From assembly GCA_933822405.4 (NCBI GenBank), contig CAKOGP040001280.1:1-29914 (forward strand): a stretch of 29,914 nt of DNA. The letters run 5' to 3'. The DNA comes from Cylindrotheca closterium (Eukaryota > Bacillariophyta > Bacillariophyceae > Bacillariales > Bacillariaceae). This document shows positions 9,861-19,679 of the stretch, in pieces. Positions within the stretch are counted from its first letter, which is position 1, and every line of letters begins with the position of its first letter. The notes beneath the pieces were generated by a model, which was given only the letters and a program-made list of their open reading frames with translations, had not been told where the DNA came from and made no database searches. The position numbers and the translations under genes are program-made.

Positions 9861-10093
9861 AACCCTACCAACAAAGAAATCAAACAATATCTCAATGAGA
9901 GCATTTGTCAATTGTAACTTTTGAAACAATTGGGATACTCACATCTATTTGATTTTCAACTGGGAAAAGACCTCATTGTATGGCAGGCTTTGTATGGGTA
10001 ACAAGAGCTCCAACAAAATTCATGGATGCGGTGAAGTGAAATCTGGGAAATTATCCGTCTAGTACCTGACTCTACAGGATGGTACGGTCAGAG
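9861..10093. other. Spacer
   Basis: No ORF or repeat that I can support. Confidence 0.5.
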
Positions 10094-10187
10094 ATGATCC
10101 GCAAATGATCCGCAAATGATCCGTCAAACTCACGTACATGAAAATGTACCCAAATGTTCCGTCAGATGATCCGTCATACGGATCATT
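10094..10187. repeat. ATGATCCG iterated motif with hairpin
   Basis: Three 11-12 bp units (ATGATCCGCAA, ATGATCCGCAA, ATGATCCGTCAA) begin at 10094, 10105 and 10116. They are followed by a perfect 9-bp stem with a 3-base loop at 10166-10186 (ATGATCCGT and its complement). The patch ends about 10 bp before the inverted-repeat element at 10197. Confidence 0.7.
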
Positions 10188-10196
10188 TTTATATAT

Positions 10197-10641
10197 CCAG
10201 CCAAGTGGAGCTACAAGTAAATCGCCGGCACACCCACGCCTGCAGGCATAGTTCCCTGACCCTCATCCATGGTGTATGTTGAAAAAGTGTGTAATTCAAA
10301 AAGTCCAAAACCACATTAACCTCTACTGTACTTCAGGATTACTTTAAGCAGAAGTTGGCAGCTGCTGAATCAAAGTTCCAAAATATGAAGACAAAACAAA
10401 AGAGCTGCCAGTTCTAGATATTGCAAGCATGCTTGTTTTTCAACTCCCTCTCCGACTCTGTTCTACAACCTGCAAGAATTGGCTAGTAGCCACCTGTTGC
10501 AAGTTTTTTCACGCGATGGATCATGCAAGCCGGCCTGATCATTGTTGGATATTGTGAAAAATGACGTTGGCTCTACGATCTGGGCATGATGACTGCAGGT
10601 GTGGGTGTGCCGGCGATTTACTTGTAGCTCCACTTGGCTGG
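10197..10641. mobile_element. 445-bp element with 49-bp terminal inverted repeats
   Basis: 10197-10245 and 10593-10641 are inverted copies with a single mismatch over 49 bases. The tips read CCAGCCAAGTGGAGCTACAA. The interior has no substantial ORF, so this looks like a non-autonomous DNA transposon. I find no convincing target duplication: the flanks are TATAT on the left and TTAAT on the right. The near-identity of the arms suggests a recent insertion or a constrained structure. Confidence 0.8.
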
Positions 10642-10657
10642 TTAATGAGTACTTTTA

Positions 10658-10888
10658 CTATATGATTTTGCACTTTTTCTTAGGTTCATATACCTTGATG
10701 GGATTCTCTTCTCCAAAGTGGTCCACCCAATACATGTAGATCAGCCGGGGCTCCTTCTGTCTCATCTGATTTGTCACTGAGATGTAGGTCCGCTCATGCC
10801 TGGCAAAGAATACACACCATTCCTTATCATTCAACTTCAACTTCTTGGGTTTTGTTGTCTTTTTTGTATTTGTGTTAGATTCAAACAT
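10658..10888 (-). CDS. Small hypothetical ORF
   Basis: A 76-codon ORF with an ATG at 10888, not recognised. Its middle (KEWCVFFARHERTYISV, then YMYWVDHFGEENPIKVYEP) is protein-like, with charged and aromatic residues spread as in a folded domain. Its start is low-complexity (Thr/Lys/Asn). It directly follows the 445-bp element, so it could be an exon of a gene interrupted by that element or a fragment of another mobile element. No promoter-like box was seen. Confidence 0.3.
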   Translation of the reverse strand: MFESNTNTKKTTKPKKLKLNDKEWCVFFARHERTYISVTNQMRQKEPRLIYMYWVDHFGEENPIKVYEPKKKCKII

Positions 10889-10949
10889 TCAAAATGCCAA
10901 GAGACGAATTCAAAAAGTTTTACTTACAAATAACGTTTGAAAAAGTTGA

Positions 10950-11037
10950 GACAAGCGTCCAAAATGTGGACAAGCGTCGGAAAAGCGTCAAAAAAAGCGG
11001 ACAAGCGTCGGGACAAGCATAAAAAAAGCGGACATGT
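10950..11037. repeat. GACAAGCGTC iterated motif
   Basis: GACAAGCG or a one-base variant starts at 10950, 10969, 11000 and 11012, with related AAAGCGTC and AAAGCGGAC words between. Spacing is irregular (19, 31 and 12 bp). It lies about 110 bp before the abrupt start of the Copia fragment. Confidence 0.6.
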
Positions 11038-11150
11038 AAAAAAAGTGTGGATAATCTGGTATGTACACACGTAACGTAAAGACCAACACAATGCATTATA
11101 TATTATCTATACACGAAGAAGAAACAAAGTACAGACGTACCAATTACTTA

Positions 11151-12200
11151 GGCAAAGGGATTTGTTTTCAATCCATATGACCCTTGTGTTGCTGACAAAG
11201 TTGTTGGTGAAAAACAGCAAACTATCAGGTTTCATGTTGACGGTCTTTTATCAAATCACATGGACCCAAAAGTGAATGACGAATTTGCTGAGTGGTTGCA
11301 CATGATTTGATCAAGGCATTTACAATCATCAGAGGAAAGATACACAGATATCTTGGAATGACTTTGGATTTCTTGGTGAAAGGAAAACTCAAGATCCGCA
11401 TGGACGACTATGTTAAGAACATGTTGGAAAATTTTCCTATCAAGTTCAACAAGGATTCAAAGCAGGAAACACAGGCTGGTAACAATTTACTCGAAGCTGA
11501 GAAAGGGAAGTTACTCAATGCTGAGTACCGTCAAATCTTTCATACTACTGTTGGAAGGGGACTTTATGTATCTAAGAGAGCTTGTTTGGATAGCCCTCCA
11601 ACGATTTCTATTCTTGACTCAAGAGTTTGAGAGCCTACAGAGTCTGATTGGAAGAAGTGTGTTTGCATGATGCGATATTTGTTTTGTACATTGTTGTATC
11701 TCATGACATTTTCTACAGAATCACTACGAGTCATGAAATGGATGATCGGCGCATCGTTTGCGGTGCATCCAGATTTCAAGAGCCATACTGGCGGCACTCT
11801 GTCCTTTGGACAAGGTGCAGCTCAAGTGATGCCAAAGAAGCCAAAACTAAACAGCAGAAGCAGTATGGAAGCGGAACTGGTTGCTGTTGACGATGTTGTC
11901 ACGATGATACTATGGACAAAGTTGTTCATGAAGTGGCAAGGGTATCCGATTGAGAAGAATATCTTGTATCAGGATAACACAAGCGCGATTCTACTGGAAG
12001 AGAATGGTTGTAAGAGCGCAGGCAAAAGAAGCTGAGCTATCAATATTCAATATTTCTTTTTCACAGATCAAGTTGAGAAAGGAAATGTTAAGGTCGAATA
12101 CTGTCCAACTGACAATATGATTGCGGATTTCATGACTAAGCCATTGCAAGGTGAGAAGTTTTGAAAGTTCAGGGATCTGATTCTTGGTCCACAGGAATAG
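11151..12200 (+). pseudogene. Copia RT/RNase H fragment (copy 1), 5'-truncated
   Basis: From GGCAAAGGGATTTG at 11151 this is a close copy of 16112-17172, covering the RT palm through RNase H. Homology starts abruptly, so the upstream part of the element is deleted. The RT catalytic pair reads HVDG (11233-11244) instead of (Y/H)VDD. A deletion with frameshift lies near 11305. TGA codons include 12033-12035, where the sister copy has CGA. RNase H residues are still visible (ASFAVHPDF, MEAELVAVDD, YQDNTSAILLEENG). The stop TAG at 12198-12200 is at the normal end. It is non-functional. Confidence 0.88.
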
Positions 12201-12308
12201 GTCAGTCAGGTATGTATATGTTCAAAATGAAAATACAAAACAAAAATAAACAGTGAATGAGAGCATATCCCATTGCTGTCAATGGTGATTGTCACAATGA
12301 CAGGAGTG

Positions 12309-12784
12309 TGTTGGGATATGACGAAATATGAGTTTTTACGTTCCAAAAAGAAACTATTCAAGTAAAAGTCTTTGACACGTACGATTGGTCTTTGATCTTG
12401 ATGCCGGGATTTGACGCAAGTATGCCTGACAATCTACATCCACACAAAAAGGGAATGAACCTATACAAGTGAGATATCAGTGTTGTGTACAATGCAGTAG
12501 GGAATAATACAAGATGTCCCAAAGTACTGCATTCAACACAGAATTGTCATAGAGGTCGAATCAAATTTTCCAAGGGAAAATTGTTGAACTTACTTTTGTG
12601 ATTGAATCATCAATTCAAGCCAACTATTAATCAAATAGGAACAATTTCACTCAAAATATACCTAGACACAGGAGAACTATTGTTGTGAAAGTGTTGTACA
12701 GTCGATTACAAATTTAGATTGCAGAGAGTTTGTTCTGAGCGCTAAAGGCACTCACAATAGAGCACATTTTGCTTTATTCTAACA
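12309..12784 (+). repeat. Copia LTR, shared between two elements
   Basis: It is 476 bp, begins TGTTGGGATATGAC and ends TTATTCTAACA, giving the standard TG...CA ends. Compared with the LTRs at 1-433 and 17722-18228 it lacks two short segments, one near 12425 and one near 12567. It sits between a pol fragment upstream and a gag region downstream. Confidence 0.92.
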
Positions 12785-12866
12785 TTCAATCACAAAAGGC
12801 AACAAAACAAAAATACGTCAAGAACAGCACTGCCTTATCTACAAAGGAGTGAGTGATTCGTTGGCG

Positions 12867-14558
12867 ATGGGACGTTCTTCATCCGGTGGTTGAAGAGGAC
12901 GTGTGACTCCTCAGAAAGTCAAGAGCAATTCGAGTTCACAGTTGTGAAACATCTGATTTCAACAAAAGATGAAAATGATGGAAAGGGAAGATCGTCGTAT
13001 GAAGATGCCGAAGAAAGATGATTGACTATATCCAAGCTTCTGGAATGAAGACATGGTGAAATCAATTCAAGATGGAAAGTCGATCGACTTCAATGCAATC
13101 GCTTCAAGATTGAACGCTCCAACTCAAACTGAAGCTGATGCAAGAGAAACAGAGATGGCCCAAAACAAGATTCTCTATTCTGCTAAGCTCGACGAGAACA
13201 TGCGAAGATCAGCCTACTTCGAGACAAACAAGCAACTGCCAAATCAAACATCATGCTGAAGTGTGTGACGAAGACAATGGATATCAAGCTTCGAGGTGAA
13301 GCCGATTTCATGACTACTCTTGAAGATCCAATCAAACTCTTGAAAAATGTATTGAACAATTCATGAAGAAGAGTGCTGATGCTGAGTATGATTTCTTGGA
13401 TTTCTGGGAAGCAAATCAAAAGTTCTTTGGTATGAAGCAAGGAACAACAGAAAACTTGATGCATTTCAAGGAACGATTCTTGAGACAGGCTGAAATCCTG
13501 CAAGATCTATATGGCGTGGCCTGGTTCCAAGATTTTGCAGTCAAGACAAAGGCCTATGCTGCTATTGCTAGCAACGATACTGCTGCTCAAAACAAGTTCA
13601 AGGATGATATCTTTGCAGCCATTCTTGCAACAGGATTTCTGTGAAACTGTGATAAAACAAGAACAGCTCCTCTGATGCTGGATCTTCAGACAAACTATTG
13701 CAGAGAAGTGGATTATTATCCAAAGATGGTCAGCAAAGCACAAGATCTGTTGAAGATTCACATGGAGGTGAATAAAAATCCGGGAGTGAACCTGTACCAA
13801 GGAAAAGACCAACCTAATACTGGTAAAGGTAAAGGAAAAGGAAAGGGGAAACCAAAGGATGGAAAGAAGGCAGCATGATATGTGTGTGGCAACGAAGACC
13901 ATATGTCTCAAAAATGCCCAGACAGACAGTTACCAAAGATCCAATGGAAGAATCAGGATCAATATGTTGACTATGGGGAAAAGCTCAATCTGAATCAGAT
14001 TGCAGCAACTGTCCCAGCTACTGTTCCAGCTATAGTTCCTGGAGCTTCAGCGTCCACAAGTGGAGCATCAAGTGTTGCGGGAAGCGTTAACACACCTTTG
14101 CGACTTGCTGGTACTACAGGTAATCAAATGATGCAAGTTCCTTTGGGAATGCAGCTCATGCAGATTCCAACTCAAGGTGGCGGCACTGTTACTGTCCCTT
14201 ATTCTATGAATGCTAACGGTGAGATTGCGTTCAGTGGAATGCAACTCAGCCGACAAGGCTTCAGTGGTGCTCAAGTGCGCCAAGGATTCGATGCAACTCA
14301 AGCTCAAACTCCGCAAGCTGTGAAAACTGGATATTTTGATACGTCAAATGTCTTTCACGATGCTATCAAGGGAAAGGATGAGAATGGCAATGATGTCTAT
14401 CTTATTCCATGTCCTACTGGTACGACAAATGTCGAACTTCAAGCCGACTGGCACTATGCTAGTGAAGATGAAGATTTGCCTGATCTTGCTACTGAAGCAG
14501 ATCGAGGTCTGCAGTTTATTCAAAGCCGCAGAAAGGAAAGAGATCCATTTGGGTTGTA
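12867..14558 (+). pseudogene. Copia gag with interrupted zinc knuckle
   Basis: The frame opens with ATG at 12867 (MGRSSSGG) and continues past TGA codons at 12891, 12945, 12954 and 13023 into MVKSIQDGKSIDFNAIASRL. It shifts frame near 13235-13330, then reads YDFLDFWEANQKFFGMKQGT and onward to the gap, with TGA at 13642 and 13876. The Lys/Gly run GKGKGKGKGKPKDGKK precedes a CCHC knuckle whose first Cys is the TGA at 13876 (then YVCGNEDHMSQKC). After it lies a Gln/Thr/Ala-rich linker. Gag packages element RNA. All six in-frame stops are TGA, and several fit loss of a CGA arginine codon. Confidence 0.82.
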
Positions 14559-15492
14559 NNNNNNNNNNNNNNNNNNNNNNNNNNNNNNNNNNNNNNNNNN
14601 NNNNNNNNNNNNNNNNNNNNNNNNNNNNNNNNNNNNNNNNNNNNNNNNNNNNNNNNNNNNNNNNNNNNNNNNNNNNNNNNNNNNNNNNNNNNNNNNNNNN
14701 NNNNNNNNNNNNNNNNNNNNNNNNNNNNNNNNNNNNNNNNNNNNNNNNNNNNNNNNNNNNNNNNNNNNNNNNNNNNNNNNNNNNNNNNNNNNNNNNNNNN
14801 NNNNNNNNNNNNNNNNNNNNNNNNNNNNNNNNNNNNNNNNNNNNNNNNNNNNNNNNNNNNNNNNNNNNNNNNNNNNNNNNNNNNNNNNNNNNNNNNNNNN
14901 NNNNNNNNNNNNNNNNNNNNNNNNNNNNNNNNNNNNNNNNNNNNNNNNNNNNNNNNNNNNNNNNNNNNNNNNNNNNNNNNNNNNNNNNNNNNNNNNNNNN
15001 NNNNNNNNNNNNNNNNNNNNNNNNNNNNNNNNNNNNNNNNNNNNNNNNNNNNNNNNNNNNNNNNNNNNNNNNNNNNNNNNNNNNNNNNNNNNNNNNNNNN
15101 NNNNNNNNNNNNNNNNNNNNNNNNNNNNNNNNNNNNNNNNNNNNNNNNNNNNNNNNNNNNNNNNNNNNNNNNNNNNNNNNNNNNNNNNNNNNNNNNNNNN
15201 NNNNNNNNNNNNNNNNNNNNNNNNNNNNNNNNNNNNNNNNNNNNNNNNNNNNNNNNNNNNNNNNNNNNNNNNNNNNNNNNNNNNNNNNNNNNNNNNNNNN
15301 NNNNNNNNNNNNNNNNNNNNNNNNNNNNNNNNNNNNNNNNNNNNNNNNNNNNNNNNNNNNNNNNNNNNNNNNNNNNNNNNNNNNNNNNNNNNNNNNNNNN
15401 NNNNNNNNNNNNNNNNNNNNNNNNNNNNNNNNNNNNNNNNNNNNNNNNNNNNNNNNNNNNNNNNNNNNNNNNNNNNNNNNNNNNNNNNNNNN
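14559..15492. other. Assembly gap (934 N)
   Basis: Unknown bases replace the expected Copia protease and integrase region. The length is probably an estimate. ORFs crossing it are artefacts. Confidence 0.99.
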
Positions 15493-17172
15493 AAATCTGG
15501 TATTTGTACCAAAGAAGGAAGTCGCAGTACTAAAGACAGTAAAGCTATCCTTGAAGCAAAGCACAATCTATGTTTCCAACAGATTGGGAATGAGATGAAA
15601 GCTGATTATGAAGAGCACGGCGCTATTCTGATCGCTTGTTGCATGATGCAGATTAAGACCAAGTTTGATACTGATGAAGGTCTGAACTTCCATTCAACAG
15701 TATTACATCAATCATAATAATAATCAATCAAGGACTGAAGAAGTTTGGTGATGATGGAAAGGATGCTGTGGATAAGGAATTGAGACAAATGCTCCTGAGA
15801 AATTGTTTCACTCCCGAATTGACCACTACTTGTGTTATTGATGCACACGAAGGTAGAGATATAATGACAATGGACGTGCCTAACGCTTTCATTCAAACTT
15901 ATATGCCTGAAGCTAAGGAAGGAGAAGGTCGTGTCTTTATGGAAAATCACTGGCATGATGGTCCAGATATTGATTGACATGGCCCCAGAGTATCGCAAAT
16001 ACGTTGTATTAGAGAACGGAAAGCGAGTAATCTATATGCGGGTCCTACGTGCTATATATGGGATGTTGCAATCAAGCCTCCTATTCTATAATCAGTTTTG
16101 AAGTGATTTGGAGGCAAAGGGATTTGTTTTCAATCCATATGACCCGTGTGTTGCTAACAAAGTTGTTGATGAAAAACAGCAAACTATAAGGTTTCATGTT
16201 GACAATCTTATGTCAAGTCACATGGGCCCGAAAGTAAATGACGAATTTGCTGAGTGGTTGAACATGAGATATGGTTCAATCCAGGCATGTACAATCGTCA
16301 GAGGAAAGATACACAGATATCTTGGAATGACTTTGGATTTCTCGGTGAAAGGAAAACTCAAAATCTGCATGGACGACTATGTCAAGAACATGTTGGAAGA
16401 TTTTCCTATCAAGTTCAACAAGGATTCAAAGCAGGAAACACCAGCTGGTAACGATTTACTGGAAGCTGGTAAAGGGAAGTTACTCAGTGCTGAGTACCGT
16501 CAAATCTTTCATACTACTGTTGCAAGGGGACTTTATGTCTCTAAGAGAGCTCATTTGGATATCCATTCAACGATTACTATTCTTGCCTTGAGAGTTCAAG
16601 AGCCTACAGAGTCTGACTGGAAGAAGTGTGTTTGCATGATACGATACTTGTTTTGTACATTGTTGTATCACCTGACACTTTCTACAGAATCACTACAAGT
16701 CATTAAATGGATGATTGACGCATCATTTGCGGTGCATCCAGATTTGAAAAGCCATACTGCTGGCGGCACTCTGTCCTTTGGACGAGGTGCAGCTCAAGTG
16801 ATGTCAAAGAAGCCAAAACTAAACAGCAGAAGCAGTACAGAAGCGGAAATGATTGCTGTTGACAATGTTGCCATGATGATACTAAGGAAAAAGTTGTTCA
16901 TGAAGTGGCAAGGGTATCCGGTCGAGAAAAATATCTTGTATCAGGATAACACAAGCGCAATTCTACTGGAAGAGAATGGTCGCAAGAGCACGGGCAAACG
17001 AAGCCGAGCTATCAATATTCAATATTTCTTTATCACAGATCAAGTTGAGAAAGGAAATGCTAAGATCAAATACTGTCCAACTGACGATATGATTGCGGAT
17101 TTCATGACTAAGCCATTGCAAGGTGAGAAGTTTCGCAAGTTCAGGGATCTGATTCTTGGTCCACAGGACTAG
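15493..17172 (+). pseudogene. Copia reverse transcriptase and RNase H (copy 2)
   Basis: The RT N-terminus (EHGAILIACCMMQIKTKF) ends at a TAA cluster at 15715. Frame 15768-15977 carries GRDIMTMDVPNAFIQTYMPE with the first catalytic Asp. The fingers region before it appears shortened (FTPELTTTCVIDAHEG). From 15973 the frame is open to 17172 except TGA at 16099. It includes YMRVLRAIYGMLQSSLLFY and KGFVFNPYDPCVANKV. The catalytic pair is HVDN at 16195-16206, so the second Asp is lost. RNase H looks complete: IDASFAVHPDLKSH, RSSTEAEMIAVDN, YQDNTSAILLEENGRKSTGK, CPTDDMIADFMTKPLQGEKF. It would copy element RNA into cDNA, but this copy cannot. Confidence 0.9.
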
Positions 17173-17281
17173 GTCAGACAAGTATGTATATGTTCAAAAA
17201 TGAAAATACAAAACAAAAATAAACAGTGAATGAGAGCATGTCCCATTGCTGCCAATGGTGATTGTCACAATGGCAGGAGTG
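17173..17281 (+). other. Copia 3' untranslated tail and polypurine tract
   Basis: It matches 12201-12308 and, from ATGTATATG on, 17626-17721. It contains AATACAAAACAAAAATAAAC and ends in the purine-rich GGCAGGAG next to the LTR, where plus-strand priming would start. Confidence 0.75.
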
Positions 17282-17625
17282 TGTTGGGATATGACAAAAT
17301 ATGAGTTTTTACGTTCCAAAAAGAAACTATTCAAGTACAAAGTTTTTGACATGTCCAATCAGACTTTGATCGTGATGTCAGGATTCGAATCAAGTATGCC
17401 GGACGCAAGTCTGTCAGACAATCTGACAATCTACATCCACACAAAAAGGAAATGACCCTATACAAGTGAGATATCGGTGTTGTGTACGATGCAGAAGGGA
17501 ATAATACAAGGTGTCCCAAAGTACTGCATCCAACACATAATCAACACAGAATTGTGGTAGAAGTCGAATCAAGTTCTGTAAACAAGGGATTTTCACGATA
17601 GAGCACATTTTGCTTTATTCTAACA
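17282..17625 (+). repeat. Copia LTR with internal deletion
   Basis: It is 344 bp with TG...CA ends. Relative to the 17722 LTR it jumps from GGGATTTTC directly to ACGATAGAGC, losing roughly 160-190 bp of its 3' part. It also carries a small duplication of GACAATCT near 17420. Confidence 0.9.
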
Positions 17626-17721
17626 ATGTATATGTTCAAAATGAAAATACAAAACAAAATAAACAGTGAATGAGAGCATGTCTCATTGCTGCAGATGGTG
17701 ATTGTCACCATGGCAGGAGTG
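17626..17721 (+). other. Second copy of the Copia 3' tail
   Basis: It starts right after the LTR end at 17625 with ATGTATATGTTC and repeats the tail before the previous LTR. It is what remains of an element internal region, or a product of LTR-LTR recombination. Confidence 0.8.
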
Positions 17722-18228
17722 CGTTGGGATATGACAAAATATGAGTGTTGACGTTCCAAAAAGAAACTATTCAAGTACAAATTTTTTGACACCTACGTTC
17801 GGACTTCGATCGTGATGTTGGGATTCGACGCAAGTATGCCGGACTCAAGTCTGTCAGACAATCTATATCCACACAAAAAGGGAATGGCCCTGTACAAGTG
17901 GGGTATTGATGTTGTGTACGATGCAGTAGGGAATAATACAAGATGTCCCAAAGTACTGTATTCAACACAGAATCCACCTAGAAGTCAAATCGAGTTCTGT
18001 AAACAAGGGATTTTCCTAGGGAAAATTGTTGAACTCACTTTTGTGATTGAATCATCAATTCAAGCCAAACATTAACCAAATAGGAACAATTTCACTCAAA
18101 GTATACCTAACACAGGAGAACTATTGTCATGAAAGTGTTGTATAGTCGATTACAAATTTAGATTGCAGAGAGTTTGTTCTGAGCACTAAAGGCACTCACG
18201 ATAGAGCACATTTTGCATTATTATAACA
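17722..18228 (+). repeat. Copia LTR, longest copy
   Basis: It is 507 bp. The first base of the expected TG is changed (CGTTGGG) and it ends in ATAACA. It has all the segments missing from the other two plus-strand LTRs. The sequence after 18228 (TGACC) is unrelated and marks the right end of the Copia array. Confidence 0.9.
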
Positions 18229-18808
18229 TGACCAAATTACTTGACGCGTCGTTCGATATTTGAGACTGGATTTGTTTCTTGGCTGCGGAAAGAAACAAAT
18301 CCGTGTGGTGGACTGAAAATGTACCTCTAGATTAACCCGGGGATCTGGTGCGTTGAGACATGCTTTGCATAGGCTGTGTCATGATTCGTTTCATTTTTTT
18401 TAACTTGTGAGTAATTACAATAAATACCAGTTTCTTTGCCTTGAGATCACTGCTACAGACATTGCCTCCACTTGCCCGTGCGGGAGAAAGCTCATTCAAA
18501 ACAAGCAATGAGATAGACAGTTTTGAGGTTGCAGTATCGAATGTAGTAGCTAGCTTAGTGAACATGAGGTTGATTACTTCCCTGCTTCTTGTCATATTGT
18601 TGCCAGATTATTGTGGAATGTTCCACCATCTTGTGACCCTTTTCCGAATGGTAGGCCTGCTGACACTGTTGATTGTTTTCATTATTTATTGCTTGGAGTT
18701 ATTGCTTGGAGTTTCTGTGGGGACGAGAATATCCCTGCACCACGCTTTCCCAAAGGCCCAAGGATTCTGTGTATTCTTGTATCATCTGATATTTCATCCG
18801 CGTTGGGA
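18229..18808. other. Region with weak ORFs on both strands
   Basis: Plus-strand ORFs (18441-18914, 18611-18823) and a minus-strand ORF (18332-18595) overlap. A minus-strand frame at about 18680-18820 reads YIDPNADEISDDTRIHRILG and lies directly beyond the stop of the 18809-19243 ORF in a different frame. It could therefore be an exon or frameshifted tail of that gene. Nothing firm. Confidence 0.3.
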
Positions 18809-19243
18809 TCAATATATTGTTGAACGGGAGATTGTCGTGTCAAGAGTTATAGCAGGACCAGTGACTGCCAGATGCTCCGTTGGTATTGGTGAAATGTTTC
18901 TTGCAGTTGGTTGATCGTACTGCGACATTTTCTGGGGATTGAACTTCCGCTTGAGCTCTTCGATTCGAGAAATGAAGGTATCCTTCTCCCAATCTGGCAT
19001 CTCATTCCATCGCTGGCCTTCAGCAGCTTGTTGGTCATTTGAAAGCTTCCGATATTGTTTTATTTTCTTGCCCAGTAGTTCAAGGTCAGTATCAAATCCA
19101 AGGAAGTGTTTTGGAACGCCCTTGTCATCAACCCCCGTCCGCAAGACCTTGTAATGCATTGCCAAGGACTCGGGGCTGTCAAAATCAAGGCCAGTGAGTT
19201 TTGCAAGCATCATAGCTCCCAGACCACTGGATTTGCGTGTCAT
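18809..19243 (-). CDS. Hypothetical protein, 144 residues, HMG-box-like middle
   Basis: ATG is at 19243 and TGA at 18809-18811. Composition is that of a soluble, charged protein: LTGLDFDSPESLAMHYKVLR, then KKIKQYRKLSNDQQAAEG, then RWNEMPDWEKDTFISRIEE. The Trp-x-x-Met/Leu-Pro-x-x-Glu-Lys pattern followed by a basic helix faintly recalls the second half of an HMG box. That is a guess. No signal peptide or membrane segment is seen. A TATA-like sequence lies about 50 bp upstream at 19295-19304. Downstream, another open minus-strand frame suggests that the true C-terminus may be longer, by splicing or a frameshift. No function can be given. Confidence 0.5.
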   Translation of the reverse strand: MTRKSSGLGAMMLAKLTGLDFDSPESLAMHYKVLRTGVDDKGVPKHFLGFDTDLELLGKKIKQYRKLSNDQQAAEGQRWNEMPDWEKDTFISRIEELKRKFNPQKMSQYDQPTARNISPIPTEHLAVTGPAITLDTTISRSTIY

Positions 19244-19294
19244 GACTTCAGCGTTCTGTTGCTACTGAAAACCAGCTAGAACGAAGTCGATACC

Positions 19295-19304
19295 CTTATA
19301 TATA
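19295..19304 (-). promoter_or_regulatory. TATA-like box
   Basis: On the minus strand it reads TATATATAAG, 52 bp upstream of the ATG at 19243. That leaves room for a start site about 30 bp downstream and a short leader. Confidence 0.4.
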
Positions 19305-19305
19305 G

Positions 19306-19679
19306 TGTTCTATGGATTGTGTGGAAGAGATCTATAGCAAAAACCGAAGGGAAGAAACTGTTGTGAGGGTGGATACGGTGGGTACAAACAATGCAATACT
19401 GTGGTAATACCGTCGATCTATGTGTACGCATTATGTTACTCGTATAACATGGTACACTATGTACTCATGTCGCACCTTTCTAGCCAGCTGCACATTTCCA
19501 GCCAATCAAAATGCTCACCCAAACCGAACAAACTGGAAACACATCAAAGAGGAAAATCGAACAAGACAAAATACCAGTGAACTTTCCTTCTACAATATCT
19601 CTACATAAGAGCAAGCAATCAAGCAGCTATTACAGCATACTATGTAAACCATATTCATAAAACTAATGCAACTGTTACA
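19306..19679. other. Intergenic
   Basis: The small plus-strand ORF 19420-19608 has no recognised features. No repeat noted. Confidence 0.5.

Larger units (their letters stand above)
12309..17625 (+). mobile_element. Copia LTR retrotransposon with 5' and 3' LTRs, gapped and decayed
   Basis: LTR (12309-12784), gag, an assembly gap, RT/RNase H and LTR (17282-17625) are in Copia order, with RNase H as the last domain before the 3' end. A purine-rich stretch (GGCAGGAG) immediately precedes each LTR and is the likely polypurine tract. No tRNA primer-binding site is obvious after 12784 (TTCAATCACAAAAGG). The 5' LTR is at the same time the 3' LTR of the fragment at 11151, so the two are chained. The coding part has several stops and frameshifts. 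The element belongs to the Copia type common in diatoms, judging from the RNase H end. Confidence 0.85.

Noticed and set aside
12785..12810. tRNA primer-binding site after the Copia LTR
   Set aside because: The bases after 12784 do not match a tRNA 3' end that I can recognise by eye. A search against the host tRNAs would decide.
13882..15717. 611-codon ORF spanning the gap as one protein
   Set aside because: More than half is N. Gag on the left and RT on the right are separate domains, and the intervening sequence is unknown.
18441..18914. 157-codon plus-strand ORF with hydrophobic segments
   Set aside because: It overlaps protein-like minus-strand frames and has no recognisable domain. The hydrophobicity is probably a shadow.
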